Source of the DNA: an uncultured Cytophagales bacterium | GTDB taxonomy: Bacteria > Bacteroidota > Bacteroidia > Cytophagales > Thermonemataceae | DNA length: 64,000 nucleotides | Reading direction: 5' to 3' | Assembly (NCBI GenBank): GCA_937911505.1 | Contig: CALEMF010000014.1 | Location: forward strand, 62,001-126,000 | In this document: one piece after another, positions 8,952-17,718 of the stretch | How positions within the stretch are numbered: position 1 is the first letter of the stretch | Layout of the letters: each line of letters starts with the position of its first letter | Translations under genes and position numbers: made by a program | The notes under the pieces: model-generated | What the model saw: only the letters and a program-made list of their open reading frames with translations | Databases searched by the model: none | Told to the model about the DNA's origin: nothing

Positions 8952-9560
8952 CTATTCTCCAATCATCTGATAAATCCATTGAGGAATCAGCTTTTTACGT
9001 TTTTCTATTAACTCATCAAATTGCTGTTCGTTCATATCTCCAAAAGCTTGAAGCATAGGCTTGGCGATAAAGGGAAAGAATATCATACTCATTAGATTGG
9101 CAATAATTTGTAAAGGGTCTATCTCTTCACGTTTCTTATTCTTGAGTTGCTCCTTTAATTGTCGAAAAAATACAAGGTTTTCAAGCTTTTCTCCTCCCGT
9201 TATCTGGGTGATAAGCGCCCTTGAGTTGAACCTGAGTTCGCTAAAGATGAAAAAGGGGATATCTGGCTGCGTTTTAATTCGGCCAATGTATTCCACAGTG
9301 AGTTGTTCGAGTTTTTCTTCTAATGTGCTTTCTTCATTTCGGAAAATAGCCAGTATCTGTTGGAAAAAGCTCGACATACTCTCCATCATGACTTCTTTAA
9401 ATAAGTTTTCCTTACTCTGATAGTGGTAATTGAGTGCCGCTAGATTGATACCGGCTGCAGTGGTAATATCACGCGTCTTTGTTCCAGCATATCCTTTTTT
9501 CATAAAAATGGTGCGTGCTACCTCTTTAATTTTTTCTTTACTTGTTTGGTTTTTGCTCAT
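8952..9560 (-). CDS. TetR-family transcriptional regulator
   Basis: About 202 residues from the ATG at 9560. A TTG seven codons further upstream is possible but would overlap the operator palindrome. The N-terminal helix-turn-helix is clear: KIKEVARTIFMKKGYAGT, then ITTAAGINLAALNYHYQSKENL. The C-terminal part is the ligand and dimer domain with no recognised ligand. It is divergent from the DoxX-like gene. A palindrome in the 71-bp gap suggests repression of both itself and that gene. Confidence 0.9.
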   Translation of the reverse strand: MSKNQTSKEKIKEVARTIFMKKGYAGTKTRDITTAAGINLAALNYHYQSKENLFKEVMMESMSSFFQQILAIFRNEESTLEEKLEQLTVEYIGRIKTQPDIPFFIFSELRFNSRALITQITGGEKLENLVFFRQLKEQLKNKKREEIDPLQIIANLMSMIFFPFIAKPMLQAFGDMNEQQFDELIEKRKKLIPQWIYQMIGE

Positions 9561-9574
9561 TATATTCTTTTTAA

Positions 9575-9590
9575 TCAAACAAATGTTTGA
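9575..9590. promoter_or_regulatory. Probable TetR operator
   Basis: TCAAACA-AA-TGTTTGA is a perfect 7-bp inverted repeat with a 2-bp centre. It lies 14 bp upstream of the TetR ATG and 41 bp upstream of the divergent gene, the expected place for an autoregulatory operator. Confidence 0.6.
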
Positions 9591-9631
9591 ATCACTTGTT
9601 TAATACGCATATCAACAAGCGCCAAATCACC

Positions 9632-9973
9632 ATGCAAAACAAACTAAGATTTATTTGGGTTATACCCATCTTATTACTCACTATCTCAGGCAGTGCAAAA
9701 GTACTCCAACTTGATTTTATGGTAGCCAATATGACCAAGGCAGGCATGAACCACATGATTCTCGGTGTTGGGATCATTGAATTATTATGTGTTATAGCAT
9801 TTCTTGTTCCAAAAACCCGTACCATTGGGTTTCTTTTATGTACTGCTTACTGTGGTGGCATTATCGCAGCAGAATGGGCAGCAGGTCAAGTACCCATTCC
9901 GGGTATCGCGGTAACAGCACTGTTGTGGATTGGCATGTTTTTCGAGAAAAAGGCTTTTTTTGAAATCGGTTAA
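9632..9973 (+). CDS. DoxX-like membrane protein
   Basis: 113 residues from the ATG at 9632 (an upstream TTG would lie inside the operator). Four membrane helices fill the protein. The first segment includes LTISGSAKVLQLDFM, and the PKTRTIGF turn and AAEWAAGQ match the DoxX-like family. Members are inner-membrane proteins of unclear function, sometimes linked to redox or quinone stress. It is controlled, by position, by the divergent TetR regulator. Confidence 0.75.
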   Translation: MQNKLRFIWVIPILLLTISGSAKVLQLDFMVANMTKAGMNHMILGVGIIELLCVIAFLVPKTRTIGFLLCTAYCGGIIAAEWAAGQVPIPGIAVTALLWIGMFFEKKAFFEIG

Positions 9974-10089
9974 GATAACGCAAACAACCTCAAAAGAAAC
10001 ATTATAACTACTAGCTATTTAGTATAGTTATCAAACTTATCAATGCTTAACTTCGCAACTTTCGGGTGTTATTTCCTTACCTTCAGGCT

Positions 10090-10097
10090 TATCTTTG
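10090..10097 (+). promoter_or_regulatory. Candidate -7 box for the alkylation-repair operon
   Basis: TATCTTTG fits TAnnTTTG and lies 24 bp upstream of the GTG at 10121. The -33 element is not clear. If real, it rules out the longer reading frame that starts at 10043. Confidence 0.35.
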
Positions 10098-10120
10098 TTC
10101 TCATCATCCAATTAAAAGCC

Positions 10121-10966
10121 GTGAAAACACAAGATACATTCAATTACCAACGCATCGAGACAGCCATTCATTATATTGTAAATCATTTTGATGCACAACC
10201 CGATCTAGAAGAAGTAGCTGCTCAGGTTCATCTAAGTCCTTATCATTTTCAGAAAATGTTTACTGACTGGGCGGGTGTTAGCCCGAAGAAATTTCTACAA
10301 TATATTAGCCTTACCAATGCCAAGCAGCTCCTTACGCAGAAGCAAACTACACTCTCTCAAACAGCTTATGAGGTAGGTCTTTCAAGCCCTAGTCGCCTAC
10401 ACGACTTATTCATTAATATTGAGGGGATGACACCTGCCGAATTTAAAAATGGTGGGAAAAAGCTCTCCATCAACTACAGTTTTACCTATAGTCCTTTTGG
10501 GGAAGTCTTAATTGCTTCTACCTCAAAAGGTATTTGTCATTTAGCATTTATTGAAGAGCAATCCAATGGCTTACAGGTCTTACAAAAAGCATTTCCACAA
10601 GCGCATTTTCAAGCACGGCAAGATACTGTACAACAAAATGCTTTACGTATCTTTACACAAGACTGGACAACGTTGGAAGAGATCAAGTTACACTTGAAAG
10701 GAACACCCTTTCAGCTAAAGGTATGGGAAAGTCTCCTTAAAATCCCTCACGGTCACTTGGTTACTTATGGTAGTATCGCAAAACAAATCAAGCAAGTAAA
10801 GGCATCGAGAGCCGTGGGTACAGCCGTAGGAAAGAACCCAATCGCCTACCTCATTCCTTGTCATCGTGTTATCCAGTCGTCAGGTCACTTAGGGCAATAC
10901 CACTGGGGAAGTACAAGAAAGAAAGCGATTGTAGGTTGGGAAATGGCAAAATATGAAAGAGGGTGA
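10121..10966 (+). CDS. Ada-type regulator: AraC HTH fused to O6-methylguanine-DNA methyltransferase
   Basis: 281 residues from the GTG at 10121. The frame is open to an ATG at 10043, but the extra 26 residues are hydrophobic and cover a promoter-like box. Residues about 10-105 are an AraC helix-turn-helix pair (LEEVAAQVHLSPYHFQKMF), and residues about 120-275 are the methyltransferase with acceptor cysteine in IPCHRVI. The product removes methyl groups from O6-methylguanine and probably activates repair genes. The usual N-terminal Ada metal-binding domain is absent here and is encoded by the next, overlapping gene. Confidence 0.88.
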   Translation: MKTQDTFNYQRIETAIHYIVNHFDAQPDLEEVAAQVHLSPYHFQKMFTDWAGVSPKKFLQYISLTNAKQLLTQKQTTLSQTAYEVGLSSPSRLHDLFINIEGMTPAEFKNGGKKLSINYSFTYSPFGEVLIASTSKGICHLAFIEEQSNGLQVLQKAFPQAHFQARQDTVQQNALRIFTQDWTTLEEIKLHLKGTPFQLKVWESLLKIPHGHLVTYGSIAKQIKQVKASRAVGTAVGKNPIAYLIPCHRVIQSSGHLGQYHWGSTRKKAIVGWEMAKYERG

Positions 10967-11208
10967 TCCATCATTGCACGCTTAGTAAAGCAGCCCTCTT
11001 ACATAGGATTAGACACAAAGAGATTGTGTTGGCTGGCAATAAGAAATTAAAAATATTTGGAACCTTACAGTGTTCTTCAGGAAAGAGAATGAAAAGCGAG
11101 CATCGTGTTTTCTTTTCCTCTGTCGTAGAAGCAAAGGCGTACGGCTTTCGCCCCTGTGGACACTGTATGAGGGCATCTTATAATCAATGGAAAAATGAAG
11201 TTGTTTGA
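10963..11208 (+). CDS. Stand-alone Ada metal-binding domain protein
   Basis: 81 residues, GTG start overlapping the previous stop as GTGA. It is the Ada Zn-binding fold alone: Cys37 in GTLQCSSGKRM, then GFRPCGHC with Cys65 and Cys68. In E. coli Ada four cysteines bind zinc and the first accepts the methyl from phosphotriesters. Here the second position (expected four residues after Cys37) is Lys41, so only three remain. It may not accept methyl groups in the same way. The overlap with the AraC-methyltransferase gene suggests that the two products work together as a split Ada. Confidence 0.8.
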   Translation: MIHHCTLSKAALLHRIRHKEIVLAGNKKLKIFGTLQCSSGKRMKSEHRVFFSSVVEAKAYGFRPCGHCMRASYNQWKNEVV

Positions 11209-11803
11209 AGAAATCATTGATCCCAGTAATAACTTACTACCCTACGATGGTACAGTACATTACTTTGGTAAAATCTTGAAAGGAGAGGCAGCCGATAAGT
11301 ATTTTCGTGTGCTTTTTGAAGAAGTTGCATGGCGTAATGATGAAGCAGTCATTTTTGGGAAACATTATATTACCAAGCGAAAAGTGGCTTGGTACGGTGA
11401 CCAGCCCTATGAATACAAATACTCTAACGTAGAAAGAAAGGCACTTCCTTGGACTGATACACTTCTACAACTCAAGGCAACCATTGAACAACATACAAAA
11501 ACCCGTTACAATTCGTGCTTACTCAATCTGTACCATACAGGTGAAGAAGGTATGGCGTGGCACAGCGACGATGAGAAAGACCTTCAAAAACACGGCTCTA
11601 TTGCCTCTCTCACCTTAGGAGCAGAAAGAAAGTTTGCCTTTAAACATCGTGAAAGTAAAGAGAAAGTAGCCCTTTACCTTTCACATGGAAGCCTTTTAGA
11701 AATGAAAGGGAATACCCAAGACTATTGGATGCATCGGCTCCCACCCACTAAAAAAGTGAAAGACCCTCGTATTAATTTGACCTTTAGAATCATGGAGATT
11801 TAA
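11195..11803 (+). CDS. alkB: AlkB-like 2-oxoglutarate/Fe(II) DNA dealkylase
   Basis: 202 residues. The iron ligands are visible: His123 and Asp125 in AWHSDDE and His180 in DYWMHRLP. Arg192 and Arg198 in DPRINLTFR bind 2-oxoglutarate and close the active site. AlkB-type enzymes remove methyl groups from 1-methyladenine and 3-methylcytosine by oxidation. The length fits the ALKBH2/3-like bacterial branch. Its start overlaps the Ada metal-binding gene by 14 bp, so the three genes form one alkylation-repair operon. Confidence 0.92.
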   Translation: MKLFEEIIDPSNNLLPYDGTVHYFGKILKGEAADKYFRVLFEEVAWRNDEAVIFGKHYITKRKVAWYGDQPYEYKYSNVERKALPWTDTLLQLKATIEQHTKTRYNSCLLNLYHTGEEGMAWHSDDEKDLQKHGSIASLTLGAERKFAFKHRESKEKVALYLSHGSLLEMKGNTQDYWMHRLPPTKKVKDPRINLTFRIMEI

Positions 11804-11906
11804 CCACTCATCATCTTTAAGTAATATTTAAGAAGATTTTATGTGTAGGGGTAAGTTTTTTTTGAAGAAATAATTGTATTATTAAAAACAGTACGGTAAA
11901 AGCTTT

Positions 11907-12941
11907 ATGGATTCATTAAAAGAACGACAACCCACCCAAGCAATTACTATTTTTCCTGCCTACATCATATGGGGTTCCTCACTTCTTATTGCTTTTTTAG
12001 CTTTTTTTCCAAGACTTGCAAGATTAGACTTCATCAGCTTTCCTGAAGTGATCTGCGATTCTATCGCGGCCTTCTTACTAGCCAGTATATTATGGTACTT
12101 CAACATCAACATCTTGGCAAGTAAAGATTTATCTACTTCTCTTACCAAGCGTGTGTTGCTTAGTGCCTTTGTAAACTCGCTTACTATGAGCGTTTTTGCT
12201 TTATTGTATGTACGTCTATTCCCTCATCACCCGCTCATTAGGACACTCATTGCCTATCAGTACCGTGGACTCCTTGTTACACTTCTCTTAATGGTTATCA
12301 TCTATTCTTTACTGCAAAACCATAAAGCACGTGTGTACAGTTTAGAGCTTGAACAACTGAAATCAGAAAATCTAAGGGCGCAACTTAGTTTTTTGAGACA
12401 ACAAATTAACCCACACTTTTTCTTTAATAGTCTCAATATATTGAAAAGTATGGTTGAAGTAGGCGACCAGCAAGCCCCAGAAGTAATTATGAAACTATCA
12501 GAGTTTTACCGTTCCGCGCTTCAGTATAATGATGGTAACAAAGTGATGCTGAAAAAGGAATTACAGATTATGGAAGCCTACGCCTATACTTTAAAAGTAC
12601 GTTTTGAGGAAGGCTTACAGGTCAAACAGGCTATTCAGGATACAGCACTCAACACGTATATCCCTCCTTTTACCTTACAAATGTTACTAGAAAATTCCAT
12701 CAAGCATAATACCCTGTCCGTTGCAAAGCCACTTATTTTTTCATTAACTACCGAGAATGGCTTCTTAGTGGTTAGTAATAACATTCAGAAAAAGCGTACT
12801 GTACCGCTCTCTACGAAAACAGGCCTAGAAAACATTAAGCTACGCTATCAGTTGATGGCAAAGCAGCCGTTAGAGATTGTTGTTGACGACCATTTCTTCA
12901 CCGTTAAACTTCCCCTAATCAATGAAGATACTAATTATTGA
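11907..12941 (+). CDS. LytS-type sensor histidine kinase (pair 2)
   Basis: 344 residues with four membrane helices in the first 140, then the His_kinase domain with His170 in QQINPHFFFNSLNIL and MLLENSIKHNT in the ATP-binding part. It overlaps the following LytTR regulator by 20 bp, so they are translated together and form a pair. It shares the layout of the kinase at 7557-8630. The nearby efflux operon on the same strand may be its target. Confidence 0.9.
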   Translation: MDSLKERQPTQAITIFPAYIIWGSSLLIAFLAFFPRLARLDFISFPEVICDSIAAFLLASILWYFNINILASKDLSTSLTKRVLLSAFVNSLTMSVFALLYVRLFPHHPLIRTLIAYQYRGLLVTLLLMVIIYSLLQNHKARVYSLELEQLKSENLRAQLSFLRQQINPHFFFNSLNILKSMVEVGDQQAPEVIMKLSEFYRSALQYNDGNKVMLKKELQIMEAYAYTLKVRFEEGLQVKQAIQDTALNTYIPPFTLQMLLENSIKHNTLSVAKPLIFSLTTENGFLVVSNNIQKKRTVPLSTKTGLENIKLRYQLMAKQPLEIVVDDHFFTVKLPLINEDTNY

Positions 12942-13686
12942 GGACGAGATGAAGACTGCACGACTTCTCCAGCAGTATATTGAGCGGCTACGTCCAGCTA
13001 CTATAATCTATCCAGTTATTCAATCCATAGAAGATGCCATTCATTTCTTATCTACTAATGACTGTCCTGATCTAATCTTTATGGACATTCAACTAAATGA
13101 TGGCTCTAGCTTTGATATTTTCCAAGAGGTAGATATTTATTGTCCTATTATTTTTTGTACAGCTTTTGACGAATACGCGGTAGAAGCCTTTCAAGTCAAT
13201 GGTGTCGCCTACATTCTTAAACCTTTTGATCAGAATTCTGTGGCAAAAGCATTAGACAAGGTAGAACAATTAACTAGTGTAACACAGCCAAATGATCAGC
13301 TAAAGAATCTTCAAGCATTGCTATCACAAACGCTCTCTACTTCAGTGATCAAAAGCTTTCTTGTGTTTCATAAACAAAAATACATCCCCATAGAAATAAG
13401 CGACATCGCTTTCTTTCACGTAAAGAATGAGATAACGTTTATTCATACTTTTTCTGGAGAATCTTTTGTATTTGATCAATCATTGAATGCTATAGAGGAA
13501 AAGCTAAAAGAAGTAAGCTTCTATCGTGCTAACCGTCAGTTTCTCATCAGTTTTCAGGTGATCCAGGCGGTTGAGAACTACTTTACCCGAAAATTACTCG
13601 TACACCTTAAAATAACGCCTCCTGAGCCAGTGATTGTCAGCAGAGCCAAAGCCACAAGTTTCATGCAGTGGCTGGGAACACGCTAA
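12922..13686 (+). CDS. LytTR response regulator (pair 2)
   Basis: 254 residues. Receiver domain with IIEDE at residues 5-9, Asp55 in IFMDIQLNDG and the conserved Lys in AYILKPF. The C-terminal LytTR domain contains FYRANRQFLIS. Same layout as the regulator at 6734-7504. About 170 bp separate it from the downstream DUF2147/RND genes, so regulation of these is a reasonable guess but not shown. Confidence 0.9.
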   Translation: MKILIIEDEMKTARLLQQYIERLRPATIIYPVIQSIEDAIHFLSTNDCPDLIFMDIQLNDGSSFDIFQEVDIYCPIIFCTAFDEYAVEAFQVNGVAYILKPFDQNSVAKALDKVEQLTSVTQPNDQLKNLQALLSQTLSTSVIKSFLVFHKQKYIPIEISDIAFFHVKNEITFIHTFSGESFVFDQSLNAIEEKLKEVSFYRANRQFLISFQVIQAVENYFTRKLLVHLKITPPEPVIVSRAKATSFMQWLGTR

Positions 13687-13855
13687 ATAAAGCCTCCTGA
13701 AAGATATAGTGTATCTCTCTCCAATGTCTACATCTATAGTAAAGTAAAGGCGAAAACTGACCACTTTACCTGCCATTTCGAACACCTCCCATAATCTATG
13801 AGTACTTTTTAGGGTAACTGATGATAAGTTGCAGCTCAACATTAATCTGTTAGCT

Positions 13856-14335
13856 ATGAAAATTATACGTTATCCCTTATCAGTCATATTTTTACTACTC
13901 ATCTTATTATTTTTTCAAAAGGTCTATGCTGTTAACCCAATCACGAAGGCAGATGATATTTTAGGTACTTGGATCAATGAAGAAAAGAAAGTAGGATTTG
14001 AAATTTACAAGAGAGGAAGTCAGTATTATGCCAAGATCGTTTGGCTGGCAACCCCTACGGTCCATGGTAAACCTAAAACGGACGAGAACAATCCAGATCC
14101 CGCCAAACGCTCTCAGCCACTTATTGGTACCGTCATTTTAAAGTCACTCGCTTATGAAGATAGCGAATGGAAAGGAGGAACAATCTATAATCCTAAAGAA
14201 GGAAAGACGTTCGATGTCTATCTGAAATTGACCTCACAAAATAAGTTGGAAGTGATAGGCTATAAAGGTAGTCGACTATTCAGTAAGACTCAGCACTGGT
14301 ACCGTGCCAACTTATCTAAAAGCCAAAAAGACTAG
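13856..14335 (+). CDS. DUF2147-family exported protein
   Basis: About 159 residues from the ATG at 13856 (a TTG 27 bp upstream is in frame but adds nothing useful). A signal peptide ends near VYAVNP. The mature part starts DDILGTWINEEKKVGFEIY and continues with the GTVILKSL and YNPKEGKTFDVYL pattern of DUF2147, a lipocalin-like beta barrel. Function unknown. It is the first gene of a tightly packed set ending in the RND pump. Confidence 0.75.
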   Translation: MKIIRYPLSVIFLLLILLFFQKVYAVNPITKADDILGTWINEEKKVGFEIYKRGSQYYAKIVWLATPTVHGKPKTDENNPDPAKRSQPLIGTVILKSLAYEDSEWKGGTIYNPKEGKTFDVYLKLTSQNKLEVIGYKGSRLFSKTQHWYRANLSKSQKD

Positions 14336-14344
14336 TTGAAATTT

Positions 14345-15253
14345 ATGCTAGTAAGATTCCTACTGTTATTCATTGTAAGTAGCTCAGGAGCTCTTGTATG
14401 TCATGGACAAGGCTTTGAGGTATTCTCTGTGCGCTATTTTTGGTTGCCCGAAGCTGAAGTAAGACAGGCAGATGACGAAATTTACGAAGGGCTAGAAAGG
14501 CAGCCCCTTCAAGCGGTTGAGGCTATCTTACGAGCACCCATCAAAGTAGGTAAAAAGGGCGTCGTTTTAGTACCTAATTTCTCCTACGCTAAGTATTTTC
14601 AAAACCTTGACCGTTGGCCAACACTAGGAGATGCACCTAAGGATGCCGAACTATTTGGGTGGGGCCTTGGAGCTTTGGTGCCTGTATCAAAACGGCTAGA
14701 GCTGGTAGGTAGCGTAGGTATAGACCAAGGTACTAATCAAGAGGCTCAATGGTCAGTAGATAATAATCTTTATAAAGGTGGGGTAGGTTTTTTATTGGAT
14801 ATGAAAGAGGACTATCGACCATATAAAATGGGTATAACACTCTTCTATACAGAAGTATTAGGATTCCCAATTGCCGTACTTGTCTACCGAAGAGACATCT
14901 CACAGAAATGGTCGATCGACCTAGCATTACCTCGTTATGGTATTATTGACTATCGGTTTTCAAAAAACACTTCTTTAAGGCTAGAAGAGAGGTTTACGGC
15001 AGGACGATTTGTCTTTAACAACGCAGAAGATCCACTTAGCTCTTATAACATTGCTAAGGTCACGATGACTGCTGGTATTTTGCAACGTATCAAAGGTCCT
15101 GTTTATGCACAAGCGGCTGGCGGCTTTACCGTTTGGAACCGGACAGTTCTTTTTGATGATCGTAATGAACGCTTAGATGTACTTCGGTATACAGTTCCTC
15201 AACTGGCTTTCAATGTTTCACTTTTAATGAAAGTTGATGCGAAAAACAAGTAA
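14345..15253 (+). CDS. DUF6268-like outer-membrane protein
   Basis: About 302 residues from the ATG at 14345 (a TTG three codons upstream is also possible). Signal peptide ending CHGQG, then alternating beta strands with many aromatic residues, typical of an outer-membrane barrel. The pattern resembles the Bacteroidetes family DUF6268. No function known. It begins 10 bp after the DUF2147 gene and overlaps the TolC-like gene by 17 bp, so it belongs to the efflux operon and may be an accessory surface part of that system. Confidence 0.65.
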   Translation: MLVRFLLLFIVSSSGALVCHGQGFEVFSVRYFWLPEAEVRQADDEIYEGLERQPLQAVEAILRAPIKVGKKGVVLVPNFSYAKYFQNLDRWPTLGDAPKDAELFGWGLGALVPVSKRLELVGSVGIDQGTNQEAQWSVDNNLYKGGVGFLLDMKEDYRPYKMGITLFYTEVLGFPIAVLVYRRDISQKWSIDLALPRYGIIDYRFSKNTSLRLEERFTAGRFVFNNAEDPLSSYNIAKVTMTAGILQRIKGPVYAQAAGGFTVWNRTVLFDDRNERLDVLRYTVPQLAFNVSLLMKVDAKNK

Positions 15254-16664
15254 AATTCTTATAGGGCTTTTTATAACTGCGCTTTGGTCAACAGAAACAT
15301 TAGCTGGCACATACCTGCCACCTGACAGTATACTTAACCATTATATTAGTATCGCCCTCAAAAGCAACATAACACTTACACGCAAGACCCTCAGCTATAG
15401 GCAGAGCTTGGCTGCACTTCGCGAGGTAAAACGCAGCTTTTTGCCGACGTTATCTTTCAACGCTACTTATAGTACTGCCGAGGGGCAAAACCCTTTAGGC
15501 ATTAATACAGGTGAGACCATCGGCTCATTTACACAAAATTTAGACTTGATCAATAGTACGCTAGCACAACTTGCGCCTAGTTATCCTAGCATTCCTCCTT
15601 ACAGTACTGATGAGTCTACAGCACTTAACCAATTACTCAATCAAAATCAACAAACCTTTTTAAGGCTTGCCGTTCCTATCTTCAATGCGGCCGTTATCCG
15701 TAACCAGGCACTTCAAAAAGAGCTCATAGAAGTAAGCCAGCTTGATAGTGAAGATTATAAAGATGAATTGGTCAAAGAAGTAAAACTAGCTTACTTCCAA
15801 TGGCTACAAGCAGGAGAACAGGTAAACGTTTATCAAAACGCTTTACAATTGGCTGAAGAGAATGTACGTACTAATCGTAGTTTATTTCAGAACGCTAAAG
15901 TTACCAAAGATGTCTACTTATCAGCACAAGCGCGCCGTGCCGAGGTGATACAACAACTCACTAAGGCGCGTAAAGACCAAGTATTGGCACAAGCCTTCTT
16001 CAATTTTTTACTCAATCGCTCGTATAATACAGTCATTATTCGTGAAGAACCCTCAGACGCACTAAATCCACCCACACAGCCTATCGATACTTATCAAGCA
16101 ATTGCCTTGGAGAATCGAAAAGATCTCAAACAGGTACGGCAATTTCAGGAAGTAAAACAAGCGCAAATGCACTTACAGAAAAGTAATTATCTACCACAAG
16201 CAAGTCTTGCACTAGATGCTGGCTATCGTGGTACTGAGTATGTTTTCAATAATGAAAATGACTTTGTTGCCCTATCTGCACAGTTGAAGTGGGATATCTA
16301 CACCTTCGGAAAAAATGAGGCTAAAGTACAGCAAGCAAAGATCGATCAACAAGTAGCACGAACTGAAGAGCAAGCCTTGCTACAAAATATCACCATCGAA
16401 GTGGTAAAGGCATACCTAGAGATTGAAGCAGCTTATGAGGGCTATCAGTTTGCCCTACAAGAAGTGACTGTGTCTACACAAGAGCTTCGACTCGTGAAAC
16501 GAAAATACGAGTTAGGGCAAGTCAACCGTCTTACACTAGAAGATGTAGAAACTGATTATCAAAATGCCCAGTTGAGGGTACTAGCCAGTAAATACAATAT
16601 TTTAAAGCAAAAGGCGCAATTAGAACGCGTCACGAGCTCGTACGTCTATGAAGATGAGGATTAA
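15237..16664 (+). CDS. TolC-like outer-membrane efflux channel
   Basis: 475 residues from the ATG at 15237. Signal peptide, then two repeats of the OEP fold rich in long helices (for example around YQNALQLAEENVRTNRSLF and about 200 residues later VTVSTQELRLVKRKYELGQ). The length is normal. It provides the exit duct for the tripartite pump formed with the next two products. It overlaps both neighbours (17 bp each side), showing one transcript. Confidence 0.92.
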   Translation: MRKTSKILIGLFITALWSTETLAGTYLPPDSILNHYISIALKSNITLTRKTLSYRQSLAALREVKRSFLPTLSFNATYSTAEGQNPLGINTGETIGSFTQNLDLINSTLAQLAPSYPSIPPYSTDESTALNQLLNQNQQTFLRLAVPIFNAAVIRNQALQKELIEVSQLDSEDYKDELVKEVKLAYFQWLQAGEQVNVYQNALQLAEENVRTNRSLFQNAKVTKDVYLSAQARRAEVIQQLTKARKDQVLAQAFFNFLLNRSYNTVIIREEPSDALNPPTQPIDTYQAIALENRKDLKQVRQFQEVKQAQMHLQKSNYLPQASLALDAGYRGTEYVFNNENDFVALSAQLKWDIYTFGKNEAKVQQAKIDQQVARTEEQALLQNITIEVVKAYLEIEAAYEGYQFALQEVTVSTQELRLVKRKYELGQVNRLTLEDVETDYQNAQLRVLASKYNILKQKAQLERVTSSYVYEDED

Positions 16665-17718
16665 GCTATACTTTCTATACCATATCGGCTTATGGATAAT
16701 TTTGCAGATTACTGCCTGTAGCTCTGTATCTGAGCAAGCGCTTCCACCGCCTCCTAAAAAGGTGGGTACTGTAAAAGCCGAATTAATAGATTATCAACAA
16801 GAGATATTTGCTACTGGTATGCTTTCATTAAGTAAAGAAGTAAAGCTAAGTTTTAAAACGCCAGGTATTATTGAGCGCATCTCAGTAGAAGAAGGAACCG
16901 CTGTAAAAGCTGGTCATACATTGGCTATCATAAAACTTCAAGAAGTAAGTGCGCAAGTAGCCAACGCACAACTACAATATGAAAGTGCACAACGCGACCT
17001 TACTCGTACACAAGCTTTATTCAAGGATAGCGTAGCTACCTTAGAACAACTACAAAATGCCCAAACACAACTAGAAGCAGCTAGAAATACACTAAGCTCT
17101 GCCAATTTTAATTTACGATACGCACAAATTACCGCTCCCTATGATGGTATTATACTTCGTCAGTTAGCCAACGAAAATGAGCTCGTAGGTGCGGGTACAC
17201 CCATCTTTCTTTTTGGTACAAGAAGCCAAGAAAAGATATTGAACGTAAACCTCACTGCACGAGAAATCGGCGCAGTAGCCGTAGGTGACACTGCTACCAT
17301 TACTTTCGATGCCCTAGAGGGTAAAGTCTTCCGAGGACGGGTTACTGAAAAAAGTGAAATAGCTGACCCTCAAACCAATACTTTTTCAGTAGAAATTCAG
17401 ATCGATGATGCCCAACATCAACTCTACTCGGGTTTTGTAGGTAAGGCCTACTTAGCTACTTCAACTGTGCGACCGCTTGTTCGTATTCCTATAGATGCCC
17501 TCAATCAAGCCAATGGTAAAGAAGCAAGTGTATACACACTAGAAGAAGGAAGAGTGCATAAGAAATCAATACAGATCTTTTCTATTCAGAGCCGATCAGT
17601 ATTGATAGAGAAAGGATTACAACCTAACGAGAGGGTTATTGTAGAAGGTGTAGGTTACTTGCATGAAGGCGACTCTATCTCAACTGAGTCAATCAAGTCA
17701 AATGCTTCAACGTTATGA
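16648..17718 (+). CDS. RND efflux periplasmic adaptor lipoprotein
   Basis: 356 residues. The lipobox ITAC places the acylated Cys at residue 24. The family's order is present: a biotinyl-lipoyl part (GIIERISVEEGTAVKAGHTL), a helical hairpin (about residues 90-150), a second lipoyl part (ITAPYDGIILRQL) and a beta-barrel domain with VGDTATITFDAL. The adaptor links the inner-membrane pump to the TolC-like duct. The stop overlaps the pump start as ATGA. Confidence 0.93.
   Translation: MKMRIKLYFLYHIGLWIILQITACSSVSEQALPPPPKKVGTVKAELIDYQQEIFATGMLSLSKEVKLSFKTPGIIERISVEEGTAVKAGHTLAIIKLQEVSAQVANAQLQYESAQRDLTRTQALFKDSVATLEQLQNAQTQLEAARNTLSSANFNLRYAQITAPYDGIILRQLANENELVGAGTPIFLFGTRSQEKILNVNLTAREIGAVAVGDTATITFDALEGKVFRGRVTEKSEIADPQTNTFSVEIQIDDAQHQLYSGFVGKAYLATSTVRPLVRIPIDALNQANGKEASVYTLEEGRVHKKSIQIFSIQSRSVLIEKGLQPNERVIVEGVGYLHEGDSISTESIKSNASTL

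Noticed and set aside
10043-10120. Longer N-terminus for the AraC-methyltransferase gene
   Set aside because: The extra 26 residues are hydrophobic, unlike other Ada-type proteins, and cover a promoter-like box; GTG at 10121 fits the AraC domain start.
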